Of a stretch of 64,000 nucleotides of DNA, positions 39,600 through 47,535 are shown piece after piece. This stretch comes from Ascidiaceihabitans sp034111945. GTDB lineage: Bacteria; Pseudomonadota; Alphaproteobacteria; Rhodobacterales; Rhodobacteraceae. The DNA lies in contig JBLHSG010000014.1 of NCBI GenBank assembly GCA_047626725.1, positions 1 to 64,000 of the forward strand. Reading direction: 5' to 3'. Position 1 is the stretch's first letter, and each line of letters starts with the position of its first letter. The notes below the pieces were generated by a model. That model was not told where the DNA came from, searched no databases, and saw nothing but the letters and a program-made list of their open reading frames with translations. Position numbers and translations under genes: made by a program.

Positions 39600-40601
39600 T
39601 TATCGCATCCAAAATCCTTCAGACTTGATGCGATTGCGGATCATCTGTTCGCGCCGCGGCAGGTTGTCTTGATCAAACAGCGCGCGCACTTTTTCACCGC
39701 GGTTTTGATAGACGTTGCGCTTGATCGGGTCATGGCCCTTTAGCACTTTTTTGATTTTGTTTGGCGCACTGACGGCTTCGAGCGTGTCGATCACTGCCGC
39801 GCTTTCGCGGGCATACAGCATCGGGAACACGCGGTAATGGCAGGTGGTTTCGCCGTCCAGATAGCCCGCAGGCAAGGCATCGCGCCCACCACCAAACGAA
39901 TGGATCACCAGCGGCAGCGCAATTTGATCTAGCCATGGGTCAAGCGATTGGCAGGCCAGTTCCGGCGGCACATCGTTTCGGATCGACAGGGCATATTCCA
40001 AGAACCGCGCGCCAAATTCATGCGGACATTTGTAGAAAAAGTAACCGGCGTTGAAATACAAATAACGCTGCCAGTATTCATCGGGTTCCGACAGATCCAG
40101 ACTGCTTTGGTAATCCAGCCCAAACCGGTCATACAGCGATTTCCAGATTTCACCGTACCCGACACTATACAAAGGCGGATTTGGCCAACTGCCTTCGCGG
40201 CGCATCGATGCACTGGGGCGGTCAAAATCAAACGGCACTTTTGTCAAATCACCGGTCATCAGCGTGTCACTGTCAAAGAACACAAATGGTTCGCCTTTGG
40301 GCAGCGCGCTCAGCAATTCGATCTTGTTGCCATAGGCGTAAGCGTGGCCGAAATGCGCACTTTCAAACGGCAAAATCTCGGCTCCGGCTTCGATCAGGGC
40401 CTCGCGCACGTCGTCTTTCATGCGTGGATCATTGGGCCACAGGGGGCCGGGCTGTGGTTCGGCGACAAACACGCGGCCTTCGAAATCGGGGGATGTGTGG
40501 CGCAAGGACGCGACAAACAAGAGGGCTTCGTACCCCAATCGACCGTTCTGGCCGACGACAACGACGTTGAAGTGCTGTTTTTTGGCGGGTTTTTGTGCCA
40601 T
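39600..40601 (-). CDS. Glycosyltransferase-like protein
   Basis: A 333-residue protein with a GT-A-like look: an N-terminal strand FNVVVVGQNGRLG, then GEPFVFFDSDTLM with a DxD motif (Asp110, Asp112) that normally binds the metal and sugar nucleotide. It has no signal peptide or membrane anchor. I cannot name the family or acceptor. The start chosen is MAQKPAKKQ at 40601; a longer reading upstream to 40751 would cross the promoter area of the divergent gene. It stands alone on its strand. Confidence 0.7.
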   Translation of the reverse strand: MAQKPAKKQHFNVVVVGQNGRLGYEALLFVASLRHTSPDFEGRVFVAEPQPGPLWPNDPRMKDDVREALIEAGAEILPFESAHFGHAYAYGNKIELLSALPKGEPFVFFDSDTLMTGDLTKVPFDFDRPSASMRREGSWPNPPLYSVGYGEIWKSLYDRFGLDYQSSLDLSEPDEYWQRYLYFNAGYFFYKCPHEFGARFLEYALSIRNDVPPELACQSLDPWLDQIALPLVIHSFGGGRDALPAGYLDGETTCHYRVFPMLYARESAAVIDTLEAVSAPNKIKKVLKGHDPIKRNVYQNRGEKVRALFDQDNLPRREQMIRNRIKSEGFWMR

Positions 40602-40707
40602 ACTGCGTCTGCCTTTATACTCGGGCTTTGGTTTTTCGGTTAGTATAGTGCGGATAGCCGCGTCGCAAAAGTCGGCATTTGTGTTTTTCATTCGATTGGG
40701 GTTTTTC

Positions 40708-41181
40708 ATGTGGGATGTATTTTTTGTTTTTGTCGCAATGGCGGCAGGCAATGGGGCGGCACATGACCCCGTGGTTGTCGAAAATACGCCCCTGTCATTC
40801 CTGGTGGCCGAAGATCAAACGCCGACCGGAAAATTTACAACCGCAACCGAAGTGAAACCGATTGTGGCGATGACACAGGCCAATTGGATCGCGGTGCGCG
40901 AATGGGATGGACAGGATTTGGTCTATGTCACGCATCTGTGGGCCTGGCGCTGTGGTCTGGCGCAGATCGAGGTCAGCATAAACGGCGCGCCATCCGAAAT
41001 TTGGCCACTGCCGCCGTGCCACATCGGCACCGCGCAGCCAAACGCGGTGATCGATACAGATGGGGTGCCCTACCGCGCGTTCGCGTTGCAATCGATCAAC
41101 AGCCTAAACGTCAAGGTCACGTTTGATGATCTCACCACTCAAGCGGCCAGTTTTGAACGTGGCGCGGTGCTGTTGCCCTAG
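40708..41181 (+). CDS. Small possibly exported protein of unknown function
   Basis: A 157-residue protein with a hydrophobic start (MWDVFFVFVAMAAGNGAAH) that looks like a short signal peptide or anchor, followed by a compact beta-rich region. WDGQDLVYVTHLWAWRCG and PLPPCHIGTAQ hold a cysteine pair that could form a disulphide. The family is not recognised. It converges on the ferric-reductase/Rieske operon, the two stops sharing the bases CTAG. The start at 40708 is a best guess. Confidence 0.65.
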   Translation: MWDVFFVFVAMAAGNGAAHDPVVVENTPLSFLVAEDQTPTGKFTTATEVKPIVAMTQANWIAVREWDGQDLVYVTHLWAWRCGLAQIEVSINGAPSEIWPLPPCHIGTAQPNAVIDTDGVPYRAFALQSINSLNVKVTFDDLTTQAASFERGAVLLP

Positions 41182-41438
41182 CGTTTGGCAATCTTGTCCG
41201 ACAGCTTTTGCGCCCATGTCAGGATGACGAACACACCGCAGGCCCAGATCAGCAATTCGAACGGGGCAAGGGGCGTGCCGCGTAACCACCGTGCCAGCAG
41301 GCCGCCATCGGGGCGTAATTCTGTGATGCCAAACAGGCCGGTGCGCGCCCATAAATCGAACACCCAGAACCGTGATAGATACAGCAGGATGATGGTGAGG
41401 ATGCCAACGATCAGCAGGGACAGAATGCGACGGGTCAT
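41178..41438 (-). CDS. Small two-helix membrane protein, last gene of the Rieske operon
   Basis: An 86-residue protein with two membrane helices (ILSLLIVGILTIILLYLS near residues 5-23 and ELLIWACGVFVILTWA near 60-77). No family is recognised. Its start overlaps the stop of the upstream 253-residue gene by four bases (ATGA), which ties it to that operon. It could be a small subunit or assembly factor of the membrane redox protein, but this is only inference. Confidence 0.7.
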   Translation of the reverse strand: MTRRILSLLIVGILTIILLYLSRFWVFDLWARTGLFGITELRPDGGLLARWLRGTPLAPFELLIWACGVFVILTWAQKLSDKIAKR

Positions 41439-42196
41439 TGCACCAGCTCCAATGTGTCGGGGTCCATGGCAAAGACCAGAATTGAACCGTGCTTGCTGAC
41501 TTCGCCTTCGACGCTGATGAATTGGGCAACGTAATCATAGGCGGCGGCGGGCAGGGCGGTGCCATCGGGGCCGGTGATAAGCAGAAATTCCGACCCCAGA
41601 ACCGGCTGCGATGTTACGAACACAGGGGGCACGCCGCCCAACAGGCACAGGTTTGCGCAGGCCTTGTGGGCCAATCCACGCCCGGGACGCATGGCGCCTG
41701 CCACACATTTTCCGTCACAGATTTCGCCGGTCAGTTTCCATCGACCTTGCGCGATTGCGGGTGTTTCGGGGGCGGTTCCATCAGCGGCTTGCAAACCCGC
41801 GCGCCCACCGCGCAATTGCAACATATTCAGATCACCGCGTTCCAGCACAACACCGGACACTTGCGCCAATTGACCGGCCAGCGGCTGGGCACGCGCATCA
41901 ACGCCAGCTTTGCCGCCCATCGACATCATCAACGTATCGCCTGCTTTGATCCGGTCATTGCCCGTCGTGACATGCAGCAACGGATAGGGGGTCAGTTCAA
42001 CAACGCCAGTCACGGTTTGACGGCCATAATCGAACCGGAATGCGCCGGGGCCGGGATCGTCCTGCGCTGCACCCATTATGAATCCGGTCAGGCCCAAAAC
42101 GGCGATGACACTTAGGCTGACAACCATCAAAAACGGGCGGAGCTTTTTCGGAATCGGGAAATATCCGACAAAAAACGGCGGCTTAGGGGCGCTCAT
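41435..42196 (-). CDS. Membrane-anchored protein with CxxxC motifs, Rieske operon
   Basis: A 253-residue protein with a basic N-terminus and one membrane helix at about residues 21-43 (FLMVVSLSVIAVLGLTGFIMG). A periplasmic beta-rich domain follows (RIKAGDTLMMSMGGKAGV, LAQVSGVVLERGDLNMLQL), then two cysteine pairs in ICDGKCVAG and CANLCLLGG. The cysteines could bind metal or form disulphides. The family is not recognised. It overlaps the Rieske protein gene and the 86-residue gene by four bases each. Confidence 0.75.
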   Translation of the reverse strand: MSAPKPPFFVGYFPIPKKLRPFLMVVSLSVIAVLGLTGFIMGAAQDDPGPGAFRFDYGRQTVTGVVELTPYPLLHVTTGNDRIKAGDTLMMSMGGKAGVDARAQPLAGQLAQVSGVVLERGDLNMLQLRGGRAGLQAADGTAPETPAIAQGRWKLTGEICDGKCVAGAMRPGRGLAHKACANLCLLGGVPPVFVTSQPVLGSEFLLITGPDGTALPAAAYDYVAQFISVEGEVSKHGSILVFAMDPDTLELVQ

Positions 42197-43245
42197 GCTG
42201 GAACCTCCGAATGTAACGGGACAGGTTCGACGTAAGTGCCCGGTGGGTTGGCGTCGGGGTGAATTTGCACCAGATCACCGTCCAAACGCACGCGGTAGGT
42301 GGGCACGGTTTCAGTGAACGGTGCCGGGGATCGCCCTGATCGCACGTCATATTGAAAACCGTGCCAAGGGCAGGTGACAAGGCAGGCGATAATCTTGCCT
42401 TCGCCCAAAGGACCGTTTTGGTGGGCGCAAGCATTTGAAATCGCGCTTAATTTTCCTTCCATCAGAAAAACGGCAACGCGGTCCCCATTGGCAAGGCGGG
42501 TGATGTTCGCAAACCCTTCGCGCATTTTCGAGGTCTCGCAAACCGTGACCCATAGATCGGATGACGCGTCTGGTGCCGCTTTGTGTTCGGCCCACGCGGC
42601 CATCAAATGCAAGACCACAACCGCCCCCGCAGACAGGAATACAATGAGGGTAAAGACGTGGTTTTGTTGGTCCTGCAAAATGCCGAACGCCACATGTGCG
42701 ACCACGGATGCGTAGGCGGCATAGATCAAATAGTGCAGGCGTTTCCAAACCGGTGCGGTCAGGAATTTTAGCCAGAAATCATGGCTGGTTGTGGCCAAAA
42801 CACCCAAACACAGCAGGGCAAAAATCCCGAATGCCTCAAACGGGAAACCGGCCAACTGACCATAGCTGGTATTGGCGCCAAGCAGCCCTTGGACTTTGCC
42901 GCTGTCGGAAAATGCAAAATACCAGTTCAGCACAAAATTCGCATGCGTCAGCGCAACAAAGGCCGTCATCACCCCAAAATGGCGACGATTGTACAGCAGC
43001 GGCAAAAACCGGCGATCCAGGCGCGCCAACGGTCCGATGCATAAAATGACCGTCAGCATCATAAATGCGCAGGCCCCGAACGCACGCGCGTTGTGGATTT
43101 GCGGATTGAGCGCACGTTCATGCCCCAAGGCGCTGGGCGTGACGTAAATAAAGAGGATCAAAAACAGGGCGACGCCTGCCAACATGACACCGTCATAACG
43201 CCATTTGTTTTTGTTCCATTGAACGGGGGTGTATTTGACGCTCAT
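42193..43245 (-). CDS. Ferric reductase-like membrane protein fused to a Rieske ferredoxin domain
   Basis: A 350-residue fusion. The N-terminal two thirds have about six membrane helices with membrane-embedded histidines (VALTHANFVLNW, LHYLIYAAYASVVAHVAFG), like ferric-reductase or b-type cytochrome domains. The C-terminal part is a Rieske [2Fe-2S] domain with CAHQNGPLGEG and CPWHGFQYD (about residues 271-295), each supplying Cys and His ligands. An electron path from the iron-sulfur cluster to membrane haem is likely; donor and acceptor are unknown. It is part of a four-gene coupled operon. Confidence 0.88.
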   Translation of the reverse strand: MSVKYTPVQWNKNKWRYDGVMLAGVALFLILFIYVTPSALGHERALNPQIHNARAFGACAFMMLTVILCIGPLARLDRRFLPLLYNRRHFGVMTAFVALTHANFVLNWYFAFSDSGKVQGLLGANTSYGQLAGFPFEAFGIFALLCLGVLATTSHDFWLKFLTAPVWKRLHYLIYAAYASVVAHVAFGILQDQQNHVFTLIVFLSAGAVVVLHLMAAWAEHKAAPDASSDLWVTVCETSKMREGFANITRLANGDRVAVFLMEGKLSAISNACAHQNGPLGEGKIIACLVTCPWHGFQYDVRSGRSPAPFTETVPTYRVRLDGDLVQIHPDANPPGTYVEPVPLHSEVPA

Positions 43246-43613
43246 TCGTTTGGCCCCTTGGTCAGTTGTACGGGGGCAATGTCGTCAGGCCAACTTTGGC
43301 GGACGCTGACGCCGACAATCAACGCTGTTGCGATCGCCAAGGCCATCAGAATCGCGGCAAATCCGTGTTGTGTGCGCCAAGGGCGATAACGTGCAGCCCA
43401 GCCCGCGCGCCCGCTTTCGATTTGCCACCAGCGCCATAAAACCAAGGGCCAGATCATCAAAATTCCGGGGATCAGCAGGGGGCGAAACACGTATGCGCCC
43501 TGTGCATCATCGTCGATACGTTCTAGTCCGATGGTTAAAAACACCAACGCGACTAGCGCGCCAATGCACCCCCAGATTTGTAATCCGTAAACCAGAATTT
43601 GGGCCGTTTGCAT
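43242..43613 (-). CDS. Three-helix membrane protein, first gene of the Rieske operon
   Basis: A 123-residue hydrophobic protein with three membrane segments (VYGLQIWGCIGALVALVFL, LLIPGILMIWPLVLWRWW, GFAAILMALAIATALIVG). The start at 43613 (MQTAQILVYG) is preferred over a longer reading to 43667. It overlaps the Rieske protein gene by four bases. No family is recognised; it may be a subunit of the same membrane complex. Confidence 0.75.
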   Translation of the reverse strand: MQTAQILVYGLQIWGCIGALVALVFLTIGLERIDDDAQGAYVFRPLLIPGILMIWPLVLWRWWQIESGRAGWAARYRPWRTQHGFAAILMALAIATALIVGVSVRQSWPDDIAPVQLTKGPNE

Positions 43614-43672
43614 CACGTATCCTTTGAATGTTCCAACCGTGATAGCAGTGCGATGGGCAGAGTCCAAATCAC

Positions 43673-43704
43673 AAAAAAGCCCGCAGGCTTAAACACCTAC
43701 GGGC
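43673..43704 (-). terminator. Rho-independent terminator of the Hyu/DAO cluster
   Basis: A 9-bp stem (GCCCGTAGG with CCTGCGGGC on the minus strand, one G-U pair) is followed by TTTTTT. It lies 57 bases after the stop of the Udh-like gene, closing the catabolic cluster before the Rieske operon. Confidence 0.88.
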
Positions 43705-43761
43705 CAATGGCGCGACTGCAATTGAGGGGATCAAACTGTCAGGTCAGATCCCTGCGCGCTT

Positions 43762-44598
43762 TTAGGTCTTTTTGGTGTCGTTCACGATGTTCATGGTCGC
43801 AACGCCCGAATTGCCCAGCTCAACAGAAGCAAACGGACCGCCGTGGCACATGTTTCCAGCGTCTTGCGGATCAAGGACACCGCCATCTGCAAATACAGCG
43901 TCAGCGAATTGTTCTGCGTTGTCTTTGGGACGGTAGCCTAGGAAACTTGCCTTGGCGTTGTCCACCGGCGCGCGGTCGTTGTTCGAGACACCGTAAATGA
44001 CGCTAAATCCGGTGACAGGCGTGTCGATGGCGCGCTGCACAAGCTGGATCAGATCGTCATAGGACAGCCAGCTGCCAACGGCGCGCGGGTTGCCAACATT
44101 TGCCGCGGAAAGGATGCGCATGCACACGGATTCAATACCGCGTTTGTCCCAGTACAAGCTGGCAAGGTCTTCGGCAAAACACTTGGCCAGACCGTAAAAT
44201 GTGTCGGGGCGGTGGGGGGCGTCTGTGCCGATGAATTCGTTTTTCTTGTGCATGCCAACTGCGTGAATGGACGATGCATAAACGACGCGACGCACGCCAT
44301 TTCGATAGGCGGCCTCCCATACATTATAGGCCCCGATGATGTTGGGCCCAAGGATCGTGTCAAATGGTGCCTCGTCGCCGTATGCGCCAAAATGCACAAC
44401 CATATCAGCGTCTTGCAGCAGGTCTACCATCGCATCAAGGTTGGTCAAATCGGCCTTTACGTAGGTTTCGCCATCATACAATGTACCGACGTCTTCGGCC
44501 AGATCCGATGACACCAGCGTGTCGGCCATTTTGCTGAGTGGTTCGCGCAAGTATGATCCAAGGCGCCCGGCGGCCCCCGTTAAAACGATCTTTTTCAT
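43762..44598 (-). CDS. NAD-dependent uronate dehydrogenase-like short-chain dehydrogenase
   Basis: A 278-residue extended short-chain dehydrogenase. The NAD-binding motif is TGAAGRLGSY and the catalytic YxxxK is in YGLAKCFAED. The late segment LGYRPKDNAEQFADAVF closely resembles uronate dehydrogenase (Udh), which oxidises hexuronates to lactones. The start is MKKIVLTGAAG at 44598; an upstream reading would overlap the oxidoreductase gene. It is the last gene of the catabolic cluster, 28 bases after the FAD oxidoreductase. Confidence 0.88.
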   Translation of the reverse strand: MKKIVLTGAAGRLGSYLREPLSKMADTLVSSDLAEDVGTLYDGETYVKADLTNLDAMVDLLQDADMVVHFGAYGDEAPFDTILGPNIIGAYNVWEAAYRNGVRRVVYASSIHAVGMHKKNEFIGTDAPHRPDTFYGLAKCFAEDLASLYWDKRGIESVCMRILSAANVGNPRAVGSWLSYDDLIQLVQRAIDTPVTGFSVIYGVSNNDRAPVDNAKASFLGYRPKDNAEQFADAVFADGGVLDPQDAGNMCHGGPFASVELGNSGVATMNIVNDTKKT

Positions 44599-44626
44599 GT
44601 GAGGTTTCCTTTGGGTGTCAGTGGCA

Positions 44627-45829
44627 TCAAATGACTGCCTTTTCGACGAATTTTTCACCACGTTCAATGCGGCCATACCCGAATGGCGACAAATCCAACG
44701 CGCGATATTCGCCATAGATTATGTGTTCGGAAATGCCGCGCCCCATGGCTGGGGATTGCTGGAACCCGTGACCGGAAAAGCCGTTGGCAAACAAAAAGTT
44801 GCTGACGTTTGTGTGCGGTCCGATGATGGCGTTTTGATCCAGCGTGTTGAACGCGTAATGCCCGGCCCACGCGTTGATCAACTTGACCCGTTCAAACGCA
44901 GGCACGCGTGTGGCAATGATTGGCCAGACCTTTTCTTCCCAAATCGAATGGTCCTGCACAAAGTCGTCAAAGTCGACTGCGGGGTCATCATCGGGCGGGC
45001 AGCCGGCCAAATAATACGACCCTTCGGATCGCATGTGCACGCCGGAGGGATCAATCGTCAGGGGCAAATCGCGGTCCAGTGGTTCGGCGGCGTCAAAGAT
45101 AAACGTGTAGCGTTTGCGCGGTTCGACCGGAATATCGATGCCTGCCATTTTGGCCGTGCGTGCGCCGCGTGGGCCTGAACAATTCACAACCGTGCCGCAC
45201 GCGATTATTTCACCGGATGCCAAGGTGACGCTTTCGATTTTTGCGCCGTTTGCGGATTTGGTCATCGCCACAACTTCGTTCGTTAGGTATTCGACGCCGT
45301 GTTCGCGCGCGGACCGTTTCCACCAGTCAAACAAGGTGTTTCCATCAAAATACCCTTCGTCGATCAGGTTGTGGTTGGCCCCGACGATGTCGTCCAAATG
45401 GTAAAACGGATAGTCGCGCGCAATCTCGTCGCGGGGCATGTATTTGGTCCCCGCGCCCAAGGATTCCTGGATCTTTTGGCTGTCTTTTAACGTCTGTGCA
45501 AATTCCGCGTTGTCGGCCAAATACATGTAGCCAAAGCTTTGCAAAGCCGGTTGTGGCACGCGGTCATCGCCGCCCATAAAGTCGCGGAAATTTTTGACAA
45601 ATTCAGCGGCGAACTGGCTGACGCGGATGTTTACCTCGTTGGAAAACTGCTGGCGCATGCACGAATTTGTATGCACGGTCGAGGTGAATTCGTAAGTGGG
45701 GTCCTTTTCTACCACCAGAATTTTGCCATCAAAATCGGGGTTTGACGCGGTGAACCATGCAACTGAGGACCCCAGCATTGCGCCGCCGACAATCACGACA
45801 TCGTAAGACGTTTGTTTTGGTGTCTGCAT
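44627..45829 (-). CDS. FAD-dependent amino acid oxidase-type oxidoreductase
   Basis: A 400-residue DAO-family flavoprotein like glycine/sarcosine oxidases. The dinucleotide-binding start is VVIVGGAMLGSSVAWF, and the C-terminal GFSGHGFQQSPAMGR is the usual FAD-contacting loop. It probably oxidises an N-methylated or amino substrate. The ATG at 45829 overlaps the hyuB stop by one base (TGATG), so it is coupled to the hydantoinase subunits and likely acts on their product. Confidence 0.9.
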   Translation of the reverse strand: MQTPKQTSYDVVIVGGAMLGSSVAWFTASNPDFDGKILVVEKDPTYEFTSTVHTNSCMRQQFSNEVNIRVSQFAAEFVKNFRDFMGGDDRVPQPALQSFGYMYLADNAEFAQTLKDSQKIQESLGAGTKYMPRDEIARDYPFYHLDDIVGANHNLIDEGYFDGNTLFDWWKRSAREHGVEYLTNEVVAMTKSANGAKIESVTLASGEIIACGTVVNCSGPRGARTAKMAGIDIPVEPRKRYTFIFDAAEPLDRDLPLTIDPSGVHMRSEGSYYLAGCPPDDDPAVDFDDFVQDHSIWEEKVWPIIATRVPAFERVKLINAWAGHYAFNTLDQNAIIGPHTNVSNFLFANGFSGHGFQQSPAMGRGISEHIIYGEYRALDLSPFGYGRIERGEKFVEKAVI

Positions 45830-47535
45830 CAAATTGCCTCCCCTTTTTGAACCGCATCCAGCACGGCGTTTGTGTCTTCGTCGCTGAGCCCGTAATCGGC
45901 TTTTGCAACCTCGGCCGAGATATACCCACGCGCCAAATCGCGTTTGACCAATTCGGGTGCGCGGTCTGACGGGTCGCCGTAGCCAGCGCCACCGGGCAAG
46001 GCCAGCATGACACGCCGCCCGTGGGCGACAAATTGTTTACCTTTGCCGTACATTTTAGCGCCGTCATCTTGGGCAATTGTGGTGGGCGCCCCGTTTTGAC
46101 CGCCCATGCGGCCGCGTGCTGGGTGATCGACGCGGTCAAACATGGCTTGGAAATCGAACTCGTGACCGTCGCGCGCGCCGACTTCCATGTATTGGCCCAA
46201 ACCGCCACGGAATTTGCCAGCACCACCACTGTCGGGCCGCAATTCTTTGCGCCAGATGATAACGGGACCGGTGTGTTCTGTGGCCTCGATTGGCATGGTC
46301 ATCACGCCTGATGGAAATGCGGTCGCGTTCAACCCGTCAAACGCTGGGCGCGCACCTGCGCCGCCGGAATTAAAGGTCAAAACCTCGGCCCGTCGGGCGT
46401 GTGCGGGGGCGGGAACATCCGTGCGCGGACGCAAGGACACTTGGAAATTGCACAGGCAACCGGCCCCTTCGGCAGGGACGGTATCGGGCAGTAATTTGTC
46501 CAACGCCGCGTAAATCGTGTCGGGTACAAAGTGGCCAACGATGTGGCGCAAGGCGACGGGGGCAGGGTGCAGCGCATTGACGATGCTGTTTTCCGGCGCT
46601 GAAATTTCGAATGGCGCAAGTGATGCTGCATTGTTGGGAATTTCGGGCGCAATTGCACATTTCAACGCGTAGCACGCATAGGCTTTGGCGTAGACAAGCG
46701 GGCAGTTGATGCCCTTTTTATCAAGACCTGACGTGCCTGCAAAATCCGACAAAATGCGATCTTTTTCGATGCTGAGCGTGACCTTGAGGGTGATCGGGGC
46801 GGCAAACCCATCCACTGTCATTTCGCCGGTGGCAACGCCCGGTTTTAACGCATTGATCCGTTCCAATGTGGCGCGGCGTGAATTTTCGAGGATAAAATCA
46901 CCGATGCCGTTCAGGTCCGTCAGGGCGAATTCCTGCATCATTTCGACCAATCGACGATGGCCAATTTCGTTGCATGTGGTCAGCGCGTAGATGTCACCGA
47001 CCAGCTGATCAGGTTCGCGCACATTGCCGCGCACAATGCGGATCAATGTCTGATCGACGGTGCCACGTTCCGCAAATTTCATGATCGGAATGTATAGGCC
47101 TTCTTCGTAGACCGATGCTGCATCCGCGCCAAATCCGCGCCCGCCGATGTCAACAATATGCGCTGTGCAGGCAAAGAAACCGGCAAGAATTCCGTTGTAA
47201 AAGGATGGCGTGACGACTGTGATATCGTGCAGGTGGCCGGTGCCTTCCCATGGGTCGTTAGTGATGTAAACGTCGCCCTCGAATATGTTGTCGCGCCCGA
47301 TCCTGCGAATGAAATGCCCAACCGCATCGGCCATCGCATTGACGTGTCCGGGGGTGCCTGTGACGGCTTGGGCCAGCATTTGCCCGTTCACGTCATAGAC
47401 GCCTGCTGACAAATCGCCTGCTTCGCGCACCGATGTCGAAAACGCTGTGCGAACAAGGGCTTGCGCCTGTTCTTCAACCACCGAAATCAGGCGATTCCAC
47501 ATGACTTGGTAGGCAACTGTCGAAGGTTTACTCAT
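45829..47535 (-). CDS. hyuB: Hydantoinase B/oxoprolinase family subunit
   Basis: A 568-residue beta subunit of the ATP-dependent N-methylhydantoinase/oxoprolinase family. Signatures include VYDVNGQMLAQAVTGTPGH near the start, ITNDPWEGTGHLHD, and the C-terminal glycine-rich LPGGAGYGDPSDR. It pairs with the A subunit, whose stop overlaps its start by four bases. The ring-amide substrate is unknown; the oxidoreductase downstream hints at an N-methyl or cyclic amino acid derivative. Confidence 0.92.
   Translation of the reverse strand: MSKPSTVAYQVMWNRLISVVEEQAQALVRTAFSTSVREAGDLSAGVYDVNGQMLAQAVTGTPGHVNAMADAVGHFIRRIGRDNIFEGDVYITNDPWEGTGHLHDITVVTPSFYNGILAGFFACTAHIVDIGGRGFGADAASVYEEGLYIPIMKFAERGTVDQTLIRIVRGNVREPDQLVGDIYALTTCNEIGHRRLVEMMQEFALTDLNGIGDFILENSRRATLERINALKPGVATGEMTVDGFAAPITLKVTLSIEKDRILSDFAGTSGLDKKGINCPLVYAKAYACYALKCAIAPEIPNNAASLAPFEISAPENSIVNALHPAPVALRHIVGHFVPDTIYAALDKLLPDTVPAEGAGCLCNFQVSLRPRTDVPAPAHARRAEVLTFNSGGAGARPAFDGLNATAFPSGVMTMPIEATEHTGPVIIWRKELRPDSGGAGKFRGGLGQYMEVGARDGHEFDFQAMFDRVDHPARGRMGGQNGAPTTIAQDDGAKMYGKGKQFVAHGRRVMLALPGGAGYGDPSDRAPELVKRDLARGYISAEVAKADYGLSDEDTNAVLDAVQKGEAI

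Noticed and set aside
39478..39600. SAM-II riboswitch before metY
   Set aside because: A fold is present, but the conserved SAM-II core and pseudoknot sequence are not seen, so it is reported only as a structured leader.
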